Part shown: piece by piece, positions 8,937 to 17,472 of the stretch
How the letters are laid out: each line of letters begins with the position of its first letter
Position numbering within the stretch: position 1 is the stretch's first letter
DNA from: Candidatus Pelagibacter sp. HIMB1321
GTDB lineage: Bacteria > Pseudomonadota > Alphaproteobacteria > Pelagibacterales > Pelagibacteraceae
Assembly: GCF_900177485.1 (NCBI RefSeq)
Contig: NZ_LT840186.1
Location: forward strand, 744,001 to 808,000
Direction of reading: 5' to 3'
DNA: 64,000 bases
The notes under the pieces: generated by a model
Databases searched by the model: none
Seen by the model: only the letters and a program-made list of their open reading frames with translations
What the model was told of the DNA's origin: nothing
Made by a program: the position numbers and the translations under genes

Positions 8937-9589
8937 GTAAATCTTAAACTTCTTTTTTGAATTAAGTTTTTATCTAAGTTTTTGCTTGATAAATATTTTA
9001 AATACCCTTTTTTTAATTTTTTCCATTCTTTATCAATAACTGAAAACCATGCGGTATCTCTATTTCTTCCTTTAATCACTGCTGCTTGTCTAAATACACC
9101 TTCAAATTTAAAACCTAATCTTAAGGCAGCATTTTTGGATTTTGCATTTCCATTATTACATTTCCATTCGTACCTTCTGTATTTAAGTGTCTCAAAAACA
9201 TTCTGCATCATTAAATACATAGTTTCAGTTGCCTCAACTGTTTTTCTTAAAATTGGAGAATAGGTAATATAACCAACTTCTATTGAACCTGCTTTTGGTT
9301 GTATTCTTAGATAAGATGCCAACCCACAATATTTTTTATGCCTTTTTGAGTAAATGGCATAAAAAAAACAATCTGTATTTTTAATATAATGCTTTAATTG
9401 ATTAATATTTTTAAATGGTCCATCAGGCATATATTTCCATAACAAACCTTGTTTATCTAAACTAAACGTTTCAAATAAATCTTTAGTATGCTTTGATGGA
9501 TTAGCTGGCTCTAGAGTAACAAATTTACCTTTTAAAAAATTTTTACCTGGAACTTTAGGAAGTTTGAATTTAATTTTTTTTCCTAACAT
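8933..9589 (-). CDS. GNAT acetyltransferase, RimJ/RimL-like
   Basis: Acetyl-CoA-dependent N-acetyltransferase of the Acetyltransf_3 type (RimJ/RimL/SpeG group). An N-terminal LEPANPSKHTKDLFE resembles the LrpLreeDae start of the family. The core strand is GSIEVGYITYSP, followed by helix TMYLMMQNVFE and the C-terminal CNNGNAKSKNAALRLGFKFEG, which is the usual Cys-x-x-x-N-x-x-S-x-x-x-x-x-x-x-x-G-F signature. Length (218 aa) is normal. Substrate unknown; relatives act on protein N-termini or small amines. It shares a TTAA double stop with the LysE gene. Confidence 0.82.
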   Translation of the reverse strand: MLGKKIKFKLPKVPGKNFLKGKFVTLEPANPSKHTKDLFETFSLDKQGLLWKYMPDGPFKNINQLKHYIKNTDCFFYAIYSKRHKKYCGLASYLRIQPKAGSIEVGYITYSPILRKTVEATETMYLMMQNVFETLKYRRYEWKCNNGNAKSKNAALRLGFKFEGVFRQAAVIKGRNRDTAWFSVIDKEWKKLKKGYLKYLSSKNLDKNLIQKRSLRFT

Positions 9590-9613
9590 TGCTAATTAGT
9601 ATTTGACATAATT

Positions 9614-9817
9614 TTATCCAGCAACTGCTTTTTTACTGTGATGATGATAACAATGAAAACAAATAGGTCTGTCTTCTATTTCAAATTCTGAAAAATATAT
9701 CTTTTTATCTGTTCTAATTTCTTTTTCCTGACCACAAAATCCACATCGCTCAATTCTTTTTTGCTTACTGAATTCTTTAGCAATAGGATCTGTGTTATTT
9801 AAGTTATACCAAGCCAT
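9614..9817 (-). CDS. Small zinc-ribbon-like protein
   Basis: 67 residues with two CxxC knuckles (RCGFCGQ and ICFHCYHHHSKK) about 27 residues apart, the spacing of a treble-clef or zinc-ribbon site. A His-rich patch follows the second knuckle. No family recognised; such small proteins are often nucleic-acid or protein binding. It sits 24 bp downstream of the truncated photolyase-like gene's end region and 24 bp upstream of the GNAT gene, on the same strand, so co-transcription is plausible. Confidence 0.6.
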   Translation of the reverse strand: MAWYNLNNTDPIAKEFSKQKRIERCGFCGQEKEIRTDKKIYFSEFEIEDRPICFHCYHHHSKKAVAG

Positions 9818-9851
9818 TAATTTTGATATTAATTTAAAAGAAATATTTAAT

Positions 9852-10295
9852 CTAAAATAATGTCAGGTTTTCCCAATAATTTCTTTTTCTATTTTCAAGT
9901 TGAATACCAAACTGTTGAAGCTGATGCCACTTAATATCTTTGTCATTAAATAACTGAATACATTTTTGATCTAAATCTAATGTATTTTTATTTCTAAAAA
10001 TTTGATTAGTGAATATGTCTGTAATTTTGAATTCATTAATTAGTTTACTTAAAATTTCAATAGTATTACCGTAAAATATAGATAACTTTATGTTAAATTT
10101 TTTATGAAACTCATTACTAAGCTCATCTAAGCTTTCTTTGGTAAAATTTAAATGAAATGAGCTAGAAGTTTCTAATTTCCAATATTCTTTATCATAAATG
10201 AAGATAGGTAAAACTTCACCACCTATACAAGCTTTATTGAAAGCTTCATTATCTTCAATTCTTAAATCATATCTAAACCAAAGTATTTTCTTCAT
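9852..10295 (-). CDS. Truncated photolyase/cryptochrome N-terminal domain
   Basis: 147 residues match only the Rossmann-like antenna domain of the DNA photolyase/cryptochrome family: the start KKILWFRYDLRIEDNEAF is the classic WFRxDLRxxDN signature, followed by VLPIFIYD. The large FAD-binding catalytic domain (about 300 residues) is absent. The reading frame stops 34 bp before the next gene, so there is no space for it and no frameshifted remnant is visible. It begins directly after the metallophosphoesterase stop (no spacer), implying co-transcription. Either a decayed photolyase or a domain reused, for example to bind a nucleotide or chromophore. It cannot repair DNA on its own. Confidence 0.72.
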   Translation of the reverse strand: MKKILWFRYDLRIEDNEAFNKACIGGEVLPIFIYDKEYWKLETSSSFHLNFTKESLDELSNEFHKKFNIKLSIFYGNTIEILSKLINEFKITDIFTNQIFRNKNTLDLDQKCIQLFNDKDIKWHQLQQFGIQLENRKRNYWENLTLF

Positions 10296-11123
10296 TTATC
10301 TAAATATAAAGCCCTGACGTGGTATTGCTGAATTTAAAATATCTAGATCATACTTTTTAAAAATATCAGTACTAGGCCAATAACCTGATTTTAGTGTTTT
10401 TGTATAATGGACATTAAGATTAATTTTCATCATCTTATTAAAAGTTCTTAAATAATTATAAGAGAAAGATTTGTGTTCAATTAAATCTTTTTCTAGATCT
10501 ATGATTGAATACCATCCTCTATTCGTACCATCATGAGGAGGAAGGCCAATTGCACCACTGTTGTGCCAAAAACTTTTTTTAAAATATCTTGTAAATGGTA
10601 TTCCACTGTGACCAGCAATAATTCCATTAAAATTTTTAATCAAACTCTTTATTAGTGTTTTGCTTGTTGACGGTAAGATAAATTCATTAATTTTTCTAGG
10701 AGAACCGTGACAGACTAAATATTTTTTTGATTTATATTTTAGTATGATTTCATAAGGCAATTTTTTAAGCCATTTTTTATTTTGAATAGATATATTTTTT
10801 TTAGAATATGGATACCACTGAGAGGTTAATAAATCACAAGTACTATCTTTTTTAAATCCACAACCACAATCATCTGAGTTAAATGCAATAGACTCTTCAC
10901 AGTTACCCATAATAGATACGATTTTGTGTTTTTTTACTAATTCAATGGCTTTATTTGGTTCAGAAAAATAAGCGAAAATGTCCCCCGTATTAATAATAGG
11001 AATATTCTTAAATTTTGTTTTTTTAATTAATGTTAAAAATTTCTTGAAAGACTCAATGTTAGAATAAATACCCCCAATAACGATAATTTTATTAGTCTTT
11101 AAATTGATAGAAATTTTTTTCAT
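10296..11123 (-). CDS. Calcineurin-like metallophosphoesterase with degenerate first motif
   Basis: 275 residues with a recognisable metallophosphoesterase order: NTGDIFAYF (GD motif, 47-48), MGNCEES (GN motif, 73-77), VCHGSP (His139), AGHSGIPF (GH motif, 171-172) and a C-terminal NSGAIGLPPHDGTNRGWYSI. The first motif, normally DxH, reads GGIYSN (17-22), so the usual Asp and His metal ligands are replaced by Gly and Tyr. An acidic-cysteine insert (DDCGCGFKKDSTC) lies after the GN motif. Activity is therefore doubtful or uses an altered metal site. It is the upstream partner of the truncated photolyase-like gene, with no spacer. Confidence 0.72.
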   Translation of the reverse strand: MKKISINLKTNKIIVIGGIYSNIESFKKFLTLIKKTKFKNIPIINTGDIFAYFSEPNKAIELVKKHKIVSIMGNCEESIAFNSDDCGCGFKKDSTCDLLTSQWYPYSKKNISIQNKKWLKKLPYEIILKYKSKKYLVCHGSPRKINEFILPSTSKTLIKSLIKNFNGIIAGHSGIPFTRYFKKSFWHNSGAIGLPPHDGTNRGWYSIIDLEKDLIEHKSFSYNYLRTFNKMMKINLNVHYTKTLKSGYWPSTDIFKKYDLDILNSAIPRQGFIFR

Positions 11124-11141
11124 GCTTAAAAAAAATTATAA

Positions 11142-11591
11142 TTATTTTAAAGTTCCCTCTAAAACATATTTTAAAATTCTAACAACTTGCATTTGATCTG
11201 TAGCAACAGCTGAAGCTGCTGCATCAACTTCTTTTAAAGCATGTTGATGATCATCGCTATGGATTACAATTATTGATTTATTTAATGCTGCTGCATAACC
11301 TGCTTCAAATGCTGCATTCCATTGCTTATATTTTTCACCAAATTTAACAACAACGACATCGCTATCTTTAATAGATTTTTTAGTTCGAATTGAATTGATA
11401 TTTGCACCTTTTCGATCCTTCCAAAAATTTTTCTCTTCAGAGCCTAGAATATCAACTCCACAATCATCAGATGATGGGTGATCCGTTACTGGAGATGAAA
11501 ATTTGATATCTAAATTTTCTTTTTTACAATTTTCAATTATTTCTTCTCGCCAATTCGTATGAATTTCACCAGCTAAATAAACTTTCAACAT
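11142..11591 (-). CDS. ytoQ: YtoQ family protein
   Basis: Small Rossmann-like protein of the YtoQ family, function unknown. The 149 residues start MLKVYLAGEIHTNWREEI and contain SSPVTDHPSSDDCGVDILG, then VVVKFGEKYKQWNAAFEAGYA, a nucleoside-2-deoxyribosyltransferase-like pattern typical of the family. The reading frame is open 48 bp further upstream to 11639, but the ATG at 11591 is preferred: it starts exactly at the family's conserved N-terminus and follows an AAGGAT Shine-Dalgarno-like sequence by about 6 bp. It is 18 bp upstream of the metallophosphoesterase gene on the same strand. Confidence 0.85.
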   Translation of the reverse strand: MLKVYLAGEIHTNWREEIIENCKKENLDIKFSSPVTDHPSSDDCGVDILGSEEKNFWKDRKGANINSIRTKKSIKDSDVVVVKFGEKYKQWNAAFEAGYAAALNKSIIVIHSDDHQHALKEVDAAASAVATDQMQVVRILKYVLEGTLK

Positions 11592-11683
11592 TTTAATCCT
11601 TTTTTTTACCAAAATAACCCGATTGAAGAAATTTAACAAGATTAACGGTTGAATTATACAATGTATGGTCTACCAGTGAGCTG

Positions 11684-12184
11684 ATGAAAATTTTAAGATT
11701 TCTAATCATTTTTATAACTTTTTTTGCTCCGATAAACTTACTAGCAGAAGAAAAAAATTCAAAATTATATGAAGGAGAATGGATCAGTAATTGTTCTGCA
11801 GATGATAAAAAACAATGTGTCCTTGAAAGAAGTGTGTTTGTAGATAAAGAAATGAAACAAAAGATAGTTACTATTGCAATGCAAACAAGATCAGGTTCTG
11901 ATGATGTAAGATTTGTTTTAATTAGTCCTCTTGGAACATCAATACCTCAAGGAGTTAAAATTGGCTTTGATGGAAAATTTATTAGTGAAAAACCGTATGG
12001 TTTTAATATTTGTAGACAAAATGGATGCATCACAAGCATGAGGGTTAAGGATGAAACGTTAAGTAAATTTCAAAAAGGTAATGAAATGAATTTAGAGTAC
12101 GTTGCACCTAATGGCCAAAAAATAAATATCAATCTTGGTTTAAGCGGATTTAGTAAAGAATTTAAGAAAATTGCTTCTAATTAA
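11684..12184 (+). CDS. IalB-family exported protein
   Basis: Periplasmic protein of the invasion-associated locus B family, widespread in alphaproteobacteria including free-living ones, so the name does not imply virulence. A signal peptide (cleaved after LLA near residue 21) precedes the family core: WISNCSADDKKQCVLER with its paired cysteines, and a second Cys pair in FNICRQNGCITS. Length 166 aa is typical. Molecular role unknown; stress and envelope functions have been proposed for relatives. Its stop interlocks (TTAA, 12181-12184) with the convergent rhodanese gene. Confidence 0.82.
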   Translation: MKILRFLIIFITFFAPINLLAEEKNSKLYEGEWISNCSADDKKQCVLERSVFVDKEMKQKIVTIAMQTRSGSDDVRFVLISPLGTSIPQGVKIGFDGKFISEKPYGFNICRQNGCITSMRVKDETLSKFQKGNEMNLEYVAPNGQKININLGLSGFSKEFKKIASN

Positions 12185-12564
12185 ACAATCTTAAAATTGC
12201 TTTGCTTAATTGCACCAAAGCCACCTTCAACATGAGATACTTTTTCAAATCCCATATCCTGTAATGCTTTAGCGGCTAACGCAGATCTTGCACCTGCAGC
12301 ACAAAATAAAACCATTTCTTTATCAAGGTCTAATTTTCCTTCTTTAAAATATTGACTATTTGGATCTATCCAAAACTCTAACATGCCTCTAGGAATATGA
12401 ATTGAGTTTTCAACTCTTCCCTCTTTTTCTAATTCTCTAACGTCTCTAATATCAATTAGGTTACATTTGTTCTCTTTAACTAGTGTTAATGCCTCATCAG
12501 TATTGATTGTTTTAACCTCAGTATAAGCTTCTTGGACTAACTGTTGTGCTGATTTGATTGTCAT
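12181..12564 (-). CDS. Single-domain rhodanese-like sulfurtransferase
   Basis: One rhodanese domain of 127 aa carrying sulfane sulfur on a cysteine persulfide. The CH2A-like motif is NLIDIRDVRELEKEGRV, the middle motif IHIPRGMLEFW, and the active-site loop FCAAGARSA holds Cys88. An uncharged loop with Arg fits a small thiosulfate or thiol-persulfide sulfurtransferase. Cytoplasmic; no partner gene beside it gives a pathway. It is separated by 111 bp from the divergent RNA helicase. Confidence 0.87.
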   Translation of the reverse strand: MTIKSAQQLVQEAYTEVKTINTDEALTLVKENKCNLIDIRDVRELEKEGRVENSIHIPRGMLEFWIDPNSQYFKEGKLDLDKEMVLFCAAGARSALAAKALQDMGFEKVSHVEGGFGAIKQSNFKIV

Positions 12565-12675
12565 AGGTATTATTTATATCAAAAAATTTTATAATCAATT
12601 TCTTATATTGCACTATCTATTATTAAAGATATAAGCGCATTAAAAATACATATATTTATACCTTTCCCACCATCA

Positions 12676-14145
12676 ATGAACTTCTCAGATTTACAAATAG
12701 AAAATAAGCTAAAAAAATCAATTGAGCTTGCAGAGTTTAAAACTCCAACTCCTATTCAAAGTCAATCAATTCCAATTAGTTTAACGGGAAGAGATATTTT
12801 AGGAACTGCCCAAACAGGAACAGGTAAAACGCTAGCCTTTACAATTCCAATGATTAACAAACTTTTAAAAGATAAAAATGCAATGGCATTAATAGTTTGC
12901 CCAACTCGTGAACTTGCAACGCAAGTGATGGCAACTGTTTTAAAATTAAATGTAAGAGAAATTGGGATTGGCAATGCTTTATTAATTGGTGGTGAGAGCA
13001 TGCAAAAACAACTTAGAAAACTTGGCAAACGTGCAAGAATTATAGTTGGAACTCCTGGAAGAATTAATGATCATTTAAAGAGAAAAAGTTTAAATTTATC
13101 TAAAGTAAATTATTTAGTACTCGATGAAACAGATCGAATGCTCGATATGGGATTTACTCCCCAAATAGAAGAAATTTTAAACTATGTTCCAAAAGATCAT
13201 CAAACATTATTATTTTCAGCAACTCTACCTGATAATATATTAAGTATTTCTCAAAAATATCTAAATAATCCTGAAAGAATTTCAGTTGGTTCATTATCAA
13301 CTCCAATTGAAAAAATTAAACAAGAAACTTTTGAAATTACACAGGATAAAAAATATCACGAACTAATAAATCAATTAGTAGAGCGATCAGGATCAATTTT
13401 AGTATTTGTTAAAACAAAACATGGGGCAGATAAAATTGTAAAACGATTAAAATTTGATGGTCATAAAGCAGATGCTATTCATGGAAATTTAAGACAGAGT
13501 AAAAGAGATCGAGTAATTAATGGATTTAGAAATGGTAATAGTCGAATTTTGGTTGCAACTGATGTTGCTGCACGTGGATTAGATATTCCTGTTATCAAAC
13601 ATGTTATTAATTACGATCTACCACAAGTACCAGAAGATTATGTACATAGAATTGGACGAACTGGTAGAGCAGGTAAAGAAGGATCTGCTTTAACCTTTTT
13701 AACTCCAAGTGATCGTTCAATGTGGAATTCAATTAGTAAATTAATTGATCCAAACTACAAACCCCCACAAAGAGACAGGGAACAAAAAAGAAGTTTTAGA
13801 GGTAGAAAAAAAGGTAAAGGTTCTTTTAATAGAAACAAAAGATTTAGAGATAATAAAAAGTCAAACTTTAAAGAGAAAAAGAAGCTCTTTAAAAAAGATG
13901 ATGATAGAAAGACCAGTTTTAATGGAAAGAAAAATTTTAAAAAGAAAAATGATAATAGAAAGAAAAACTTTAAAGATAAGAAAAAACCTTTTGGATATAC
14001 TAATAATCCTCAATATTTTGGTAAAAAAGATGATGAAAACCCAAGATCAAATGATGATCGAAAATCCTCTTTTAAAAACAAAAAAAAGTTTAAAAATAGA
14101 AAAAGACCTAAAAGTTTTAAATTTAAAAAATTTAAAAAAAGGTAA
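12676..14145 (+). CDS. rhlE: DEAD-box-family RNA helicase, RhlE-like, with DETD motif II
   Basis: ATP-dependent RNA helicase for ribosome assembly or RNA turnover, often important in the cold. Motifs in order: Q motif (about 22-31), I AQTGTGKT (45-52), Ia PTRELA (76-81), TPGR (126-129), II DETD (150-153), III SAT (181-183), V ATDVAARGLDIP and VI HRIGRTGR (324-331). Motif II has Thr in place of the usual Ala (codon ACA at the third position). The C-terminal about 120 residues are a Lys/Arg/Asn/Phe-rich repeat-like tail, typical of RhlE/CsdA-type helicases and likely RNA-binding. The +2 frame of this tail is open but is a by-product of its composition. RhlE is a best guess within the family. 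Confidence 0.88.
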   Translation: MNFSDLQIENKLKKSIELAEFKTPTPIQSQSIPISLTGRDILGTAQTGTGKTLAFTIPMINKLLKDKNAMALIVCPTRELATQVMATVLKLNVREIGIGNALLIGGESMQKQLRKLGKRARIIVGTPGRINDHLKRKSLNLSKVNYLVLDETDRMLDMGFTPQIEEILNYVPKDHQTLLFSATLPDNILSISQKYLNNPERISVGSLSTPIEKIKQETFEITQDKKYHELINQLVERSGSILVFVKTKHGADKIVKRLKFDGHKADAIHGNLRQSKRDRVINGFRNGNSRILVATDVAARGLDIPVIKHVINYDLPQVPEDYVHRIGRTGRAGKEGSALTFLTPSDRSMWNSISKLIDPNYKPPQRDREQKRSFRGRKKGKGSFNRNKRFRDNKKSNFKEKKKLFKKDDDRKTSFNGKKNFKKKNDNRKKNFKDKKKPFGYTNNPQYFGKKDDENPRSNDDRKSSFKNKKKFKNRKRPKSFKFKKFKKR

Positions 14146-14467
14146 TTAAATATTTGTGGATGAAATATCCACCAACAAGCAGAAATATTCCACTTAGATA
14201 AATAAGCCAGAAATTCATATTTAATAAATTTGCGAAAAAGAATGGTATAAAAAATAAATAACTGACAGGCACTGCTATCAGTATGCTCTTTGTAAAGGTT
14301 ATAGTTTTTTCAACATCTTGATGCTCATAATATGAAAAGATAATTGCAATTAATGAAGCAATAGGAAGAGCTATTATAAATCCTGCTAACTTTGGATATT
14401 GACCTGAAAGCCAGCTTGCAAATGAAATTATACTTGCGGCTATTAATATCTTTATAAAAAAAATCAT
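14132..14467 (-). CDS. Small integral membrane protein, DUF3147-like
   Basis: 111 residues with four predicted membrane helices and short loops. The pattern FASWLSGQYPKLAGFIIALPIASLIAI recalls the DUF3147 family, whose function is unknown (match made from memory of the ARxxPxxGALIASLP pattern). It starts 2 bp after the SRAP gene's end on the same strand, so the two are probably co-transcribed. Its last 14 bp overlap the end of the convergent helicase gene. Confidence 0.6.
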   Translation of the reverse strand: MIFFIKILIAASIISFASWLSGQYPKLAGFIIALPIASLIAIIFSYYEHQDVEKTITFTKSILIAVPVSYLFFIPFFFANLLNMNFWLIYLSGIFLLVGGYFIHKYLITFF

Positions 14468-14468
14468 T

Positions 14469-15095
14469 TTAATTAGTTAAGGGTTGAACTAAAGAAGCGG
14501 TATTATTTGTTGGTTTATTTACATCTTTTGATACTTCATGAAAAATTAAGTTTGGTTTTTTAGCCTCTTTTAAAAAATTTGAACCAGATAACTCTAAGTT
14601 TAAATATCGATTAACATCTGTTTGATTTAATATCACTGGCTGACGGTGATGAATTTCTTTTATATTATCTGACGCTTCCTCTGTAATTAAACAAAACTGA
14701 TCACTTTCATAAATACCAGCAAAGAAAATAGGTTTTTTATCCTCTCTTACAAAATAATGAGGAGTTTTTTCTTTTTCCTCCCTTTTCCACTCATAAAATC
14801 CATCGGCAACTGCAACACATCTAAAATCTTTAATCAATTTTTTAAAAGAAACTTTTTCATCAATTGTCTCTAATCTTGCATTAATTAATGCTTTAAAATC
14901 TTTGTCTTTTGCCCAACTAGGTACTAATCCCCATTTTAAGTTTTCTAAAGTATTACCATTTTTATATTTTTTAATAACTGGAAGCTTTTGATATGGGTGA
15001 GCATTATAATTTTCATTATCTTCAATCTGGATTGCAGATTTTATTAATTTATCAGTTTTTGAAACAGGGCTTGTAATCACATAACGTCCACACAT
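14469..15095 (-). CDS. yedK: SRAP-domain DNA-protein crosslink protein (YedK/HMCES)
   Basis: Recognises abasic sites in single-stranded DNA and covalently shields them through its N-terminal cysteine. The start MCGRY puts Cys2 in the required place after Met removal. Other expected residues are visible: NARLE (Asn72, Glu76 region), CVAVADGFYEWKR (Glu102) and HHRQPVIL (His149 by alignment with the E. coli YedK HxRMP motif). 208 aa is normal. It is followed at 2 bp by a small membrane protein. No SOS box was evident by eye upstream. Confidence 0.9.
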   Translation of the reverse strand: MCGRYVITSPVSKTDKLIKSAIQIEDNENYNAHPYQKLPVIKKYKNGNTLENLKWGLVPSWAKDKDFKALINARLETIDEKVSFKKLIKDFRCVAVADGFYEWKREEKEKTPHYFVREDKKPIFFAGIYESDQFCLITEEASDNIKEIHHRQPVILNQTDVNRYLNLELSGSNFLKEAKKPNLIFHEVSKDVNKPTNNTASLVQPLTN

Positions 15096-15156
15096 AATAA
15101 AATATAATACTAGTAAATTTGAAGATTCACAAAGAAATCGTTCGATAATTTTATGA

Positions 15157-15942
15157 TTAACTTGCTTTTAGATTATCAAGCCAATTTCTAACTTCATGAG
15201 TTCTATTATCAAAATCTAAATCTTGTTCTTTTATATAGTTAACATGTTTTTCAAACTCATCTTCATTTTTAAAAATATTGTTATTTAGTAACCTGTCTTT
15301 TCTTGCATTAGATAAATTAACCATTTGCCAATACTCGTAATCAGGATGATATTGTAATCCCCAAATCTCTGATTGACCCGATTTAAAATAAATTGCCATT
15401 ACTCTATTAATACTATCACTAGATAATAATTTGGCACCTTCTGGTAATTCTATTACTTCATCAAAATTAAATGCAGGAGTTGTAAAAATGTGTCTTTTAT
15501 TTTTGTATATTAAATTTTTTTTACCTTCATCATTGATCTTAACGTCAGTTGCTATACCTATGTGGGCACCATTTTTTGCGGGTGCAACATTTCCTCCTGC
15601 TGCAGTGGAACATACTTGTAAACCCCAACATATAGCTAAAATTTTTTTTCCGTGTTTAAAACAATTAGATGCAAAATTGATATGCTTTTTAATTTCATCT
15701 GTCATATCATTAATTCTCATGGCTCCACCTGTGAATATAATTCCTTTATATTGATTTAAATTTTCTAAAGCTTCTTTTGTTTCATTATCTCTGGAAGGGT
15801 TAATGATTTTTATTTCAGCTAATGGCTCTATTTTTTGCACTAGATTTTTTAAATTTTCAGAACAACTTGCTTTTGCAGCTTCAATAAAAACACTAGAATC
15901 TTCTGGGTTATTACCTTCAACTATTAAAATATTTAAACTCAT
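15157..15942 (-). CDS. Class I glutamine amidotransferase-like protein (paralogue 1)
   Basis: 261 aa, a stand-alone class I amidotransferase fold. Nucleophile Cys105 sits in ILAICWGLQV, the normal GxCxG-like elbow with Trp replacing the first Gly. The His-Glu part of the triad is LQYHPDYEYW, with His199 but Asp201 in the usual Glu position and Glu203 two residues on. The nearby TTPAFNFDEV (155-164) is shared with the paralogue at 61931-62695. No synthetase domain or ammonia-accepting partner lies beside it. The role may be hydrolysis of a gamma-glutamyl compound rather than ammonia transfer; that is inference. Confidence 0.75.
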   Translation of the reverse strand: MSLNILIVEGNNPEDSSVFIEAAKASCSENLKNLVQKIEPLAEIKIINPSRDNETKEALENLNQYKGIIFTGGAMRINDMTDEIKKHINFASNCFKHGKKILAICWGLQVCSTAAGGNVAPAKNGAHIGIATDVKINDEGKKNLIYKNKRHIFTTPAFNFDEVIELPEGAKLLSSDSINRVMAIYFKSGQSEIWGLQYHPDYEYWQMVNLSNARKDRLLNNNIFKNEDEFEKHVNYIKEQDLDFDNRTHEVRNWLDNLKAS

Positions 15943-15956
15943 TCTTTGTTAATACA

Positions 15957-16505
15957 CTAAATTAACTGTTGTTTTATTAATTCTTTTATTTGCTCAATCA
16001 TAACTTTTGGAGACTGCATAGCAGGATAAATCTCTTGAGCTCTTTCATAACTTTCAATTGCTATTTCATAATTTTCTAATTTAATATTAACCAAACCTTG
16101 TCCAGCTAAAGCTCCAAAATGTCTATTTTCTAACTCCAAAACTTTATTAATATCTTTTTGAGATCCTTCGTAATCACCAATTAAATATAAAGCATTTGCT
16201 CTTTTGTTCCATGCTTCGGCCCAATTTGGATCTAGTTCAATAAGATCTGAGAATATCTCAATTGCTTTTGATAAAGTATTTCCCTGCATAAGATTTGTAC
16301 CCTTCGATAATTTTAATGTAAGTTTTTCGTCAGTTGGGTGGGTGCTCCAAATTTTCCAAATTTTTTGTTCAGTTCCATAAACTAAAGCTGCATTATTAAT
16401 TTTTAGTTCATTGAATAAACGGTTTAACTGAATGTCTCTATCATTCGCTTTTGAACTGATAGTTAAAAATAATAAACTAATAAATAATGTAATTATTTTT
16501 TTCAC
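15957..16505 (-). CDS. Exported TPR-repeat protein
   Basis: 182 residues with a signal peptide (hydrophobic 5-18, cleavage near SKA-ND) followed by about three tetratricopeptide repeats (roughly 65-170), e.g. AWNKRANALYLIGDYEGSQ and YEIAIESYERAQEIYP. TPR arrays mediate protein contacts, so this is probably a periplasmic scaffold or assembly helper. Upstream of the amidotransferase gene on the same strand (14-bp gap), downstream of rbsK by 39 bp. Confidence 0.8.
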   Translation of the reverse strand: MKKIITLFISLLFLTISSKANDRDIQLNRLFNELKINNAALVYGTEQKIWKIWSTHPTDEKLTLKLSKGTNLMQGNTLSKAIEIFSDLIELDPNWAEAWNKRANALYLIGDYEGSQKDINKVLELENRHFGALAGQGLVNIKLENYEIAIESYERAQEIYPAMQSPKVMIEQIKELIKQQLI

Positions 16506-16544
16506 TTTTAAAAACTATCAAAAAAAATTAAAAATTTCTTTTAA

Positions 16545-17459
16545 TTATTTGGAATTAATCTGATCTATTGTAGGAATTGAATTTGCAGCACCTAATTTAG
16601 TTGTAGAAATTGCAGCAACTTTATTCGCAAATATTATAGCTTCCTTAACCGATTTATTGTTTGATAAAGCAATCGCAAGAGCACCATTAAAAACATCCCC
16701 CGCACCAGTAGTATCAACAACCTTATCTGTCATTTTATATGCATCTAAAAAATATTCTTCCTTATCATTTTTAAAGAAAGCCCCTTTTTCTCCAAGGGTA
16801 ATAATCACATTTTTAATTCCAAAATTTAACAAATCTTTTGCTGCTTGTTTAATATCTTCTTCATTTTCAATCTTTTTATTAAGATAAAATTCTGCTTCCT
16901 TTTCATTCGGAGTAAAAAAATCAATTAATTTAAAATACCGATTATCTATAATGCGTGCAGGAGCAGGATTTAAAATAGTAATACAATTAAAATCTTTTGC
17001 TTTTTCTAAAGCATACATTGTAATATCAGTTGATATTTCTAATTGAGTTAAAAATATTTTAGAATCTTTTATTGTATCTAGATTATTATCAATATCTTTT
17101 TTGGAAATTTTATTAGCTACACCAGGAATAACATTTATAGAATTATTCCCTTTTTCATCAATGAATATTCCAGCAACGCCTGTTTTTTCATTTTTATCTA
17201 AAAGTACAGAATTTATTTTAACATTATTTGATTTATAAATTTCTAAAGCCATATGACCATATTCATCATCCCCCAGTCTTGAAATAAAGTTTACATCCCC
17301 ATTTAGCTTAGCAACTGTAATTGCTTGGTTGGATCCTTTTCCACCTGGTCCTATTTGAAAATCATTTCCAATTTGAGTTTGTCCAATACTTGGTATTTTT
17401 TTTCCAATAAAACAAAGATCTGCAACAAATATACCTAATACGGTAATAGAATTAGACAT
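16545..17459 (-). CDS. rbsK: Ribokinase
   Basis: PfkB-family sugar kinase, ATP-dependent phosphorylation of ribose to ribose 5-phosphate in the cytoplasm. The N-terminal signature GPGGKGSNQA (37-46) and the C-terminal active-site loop DTTGAGDVFNGALA (catalytic Asp in GAGD) are both intact. Asn/Glu motif NEKEAEFYLN is also present. Length 304 aa is standard. No ribose transporter or pyranase is adjacent; it may serve nucleoside salvage. Together with the HisN-like gene 13 bp upstream it forms a small phosphoryl-transfer pair. Confidence 0.85.
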   Translation of the reverse strand: MSNSITVLGIFVADLCFIGKKIPSIGQTQIGNDFQIGPGGKGSNQAITVAKLNGDVNFISRLGDDEYGHMALEIYKSNNVKINSVLLDKNEKTGVAGIFIDEKGNNSINVIPGVANKISKKDIDNNLDTIKDSKIFLTQLEISTDITMYALEKAKDFNCITILNPAPARIIDNRYFKLIDFFTPNEKEAEFYLNKKIENEEDIKQAAKDLLNFGIKNVIITLGEKGAFFKNDKEEYFLDAYKMTDKVVDTTGAGDVFNGALAIALSNNKSVKEAIIFANKVAAISTTKLGAANSIPTIDQINSK

Positions 17460-17472
17460 AAAAAATTAATTT

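Noticed and set aside
11592-11639. Upstream start extending YtoQ by 16 residues
   Set aside because: Family starts at MLKVYLAGE; a Shine-Dalgarno-like AAGGAT lies just before 11591.
13745-14149. 134-codon open frame in the +2 frame of the helicase tail
   Set aside because: Arises from the Lys/Arg/Asn-rich repetitive codons of the real helicase tail; composition is low-complexity Met/Lys/Ile with no start context.
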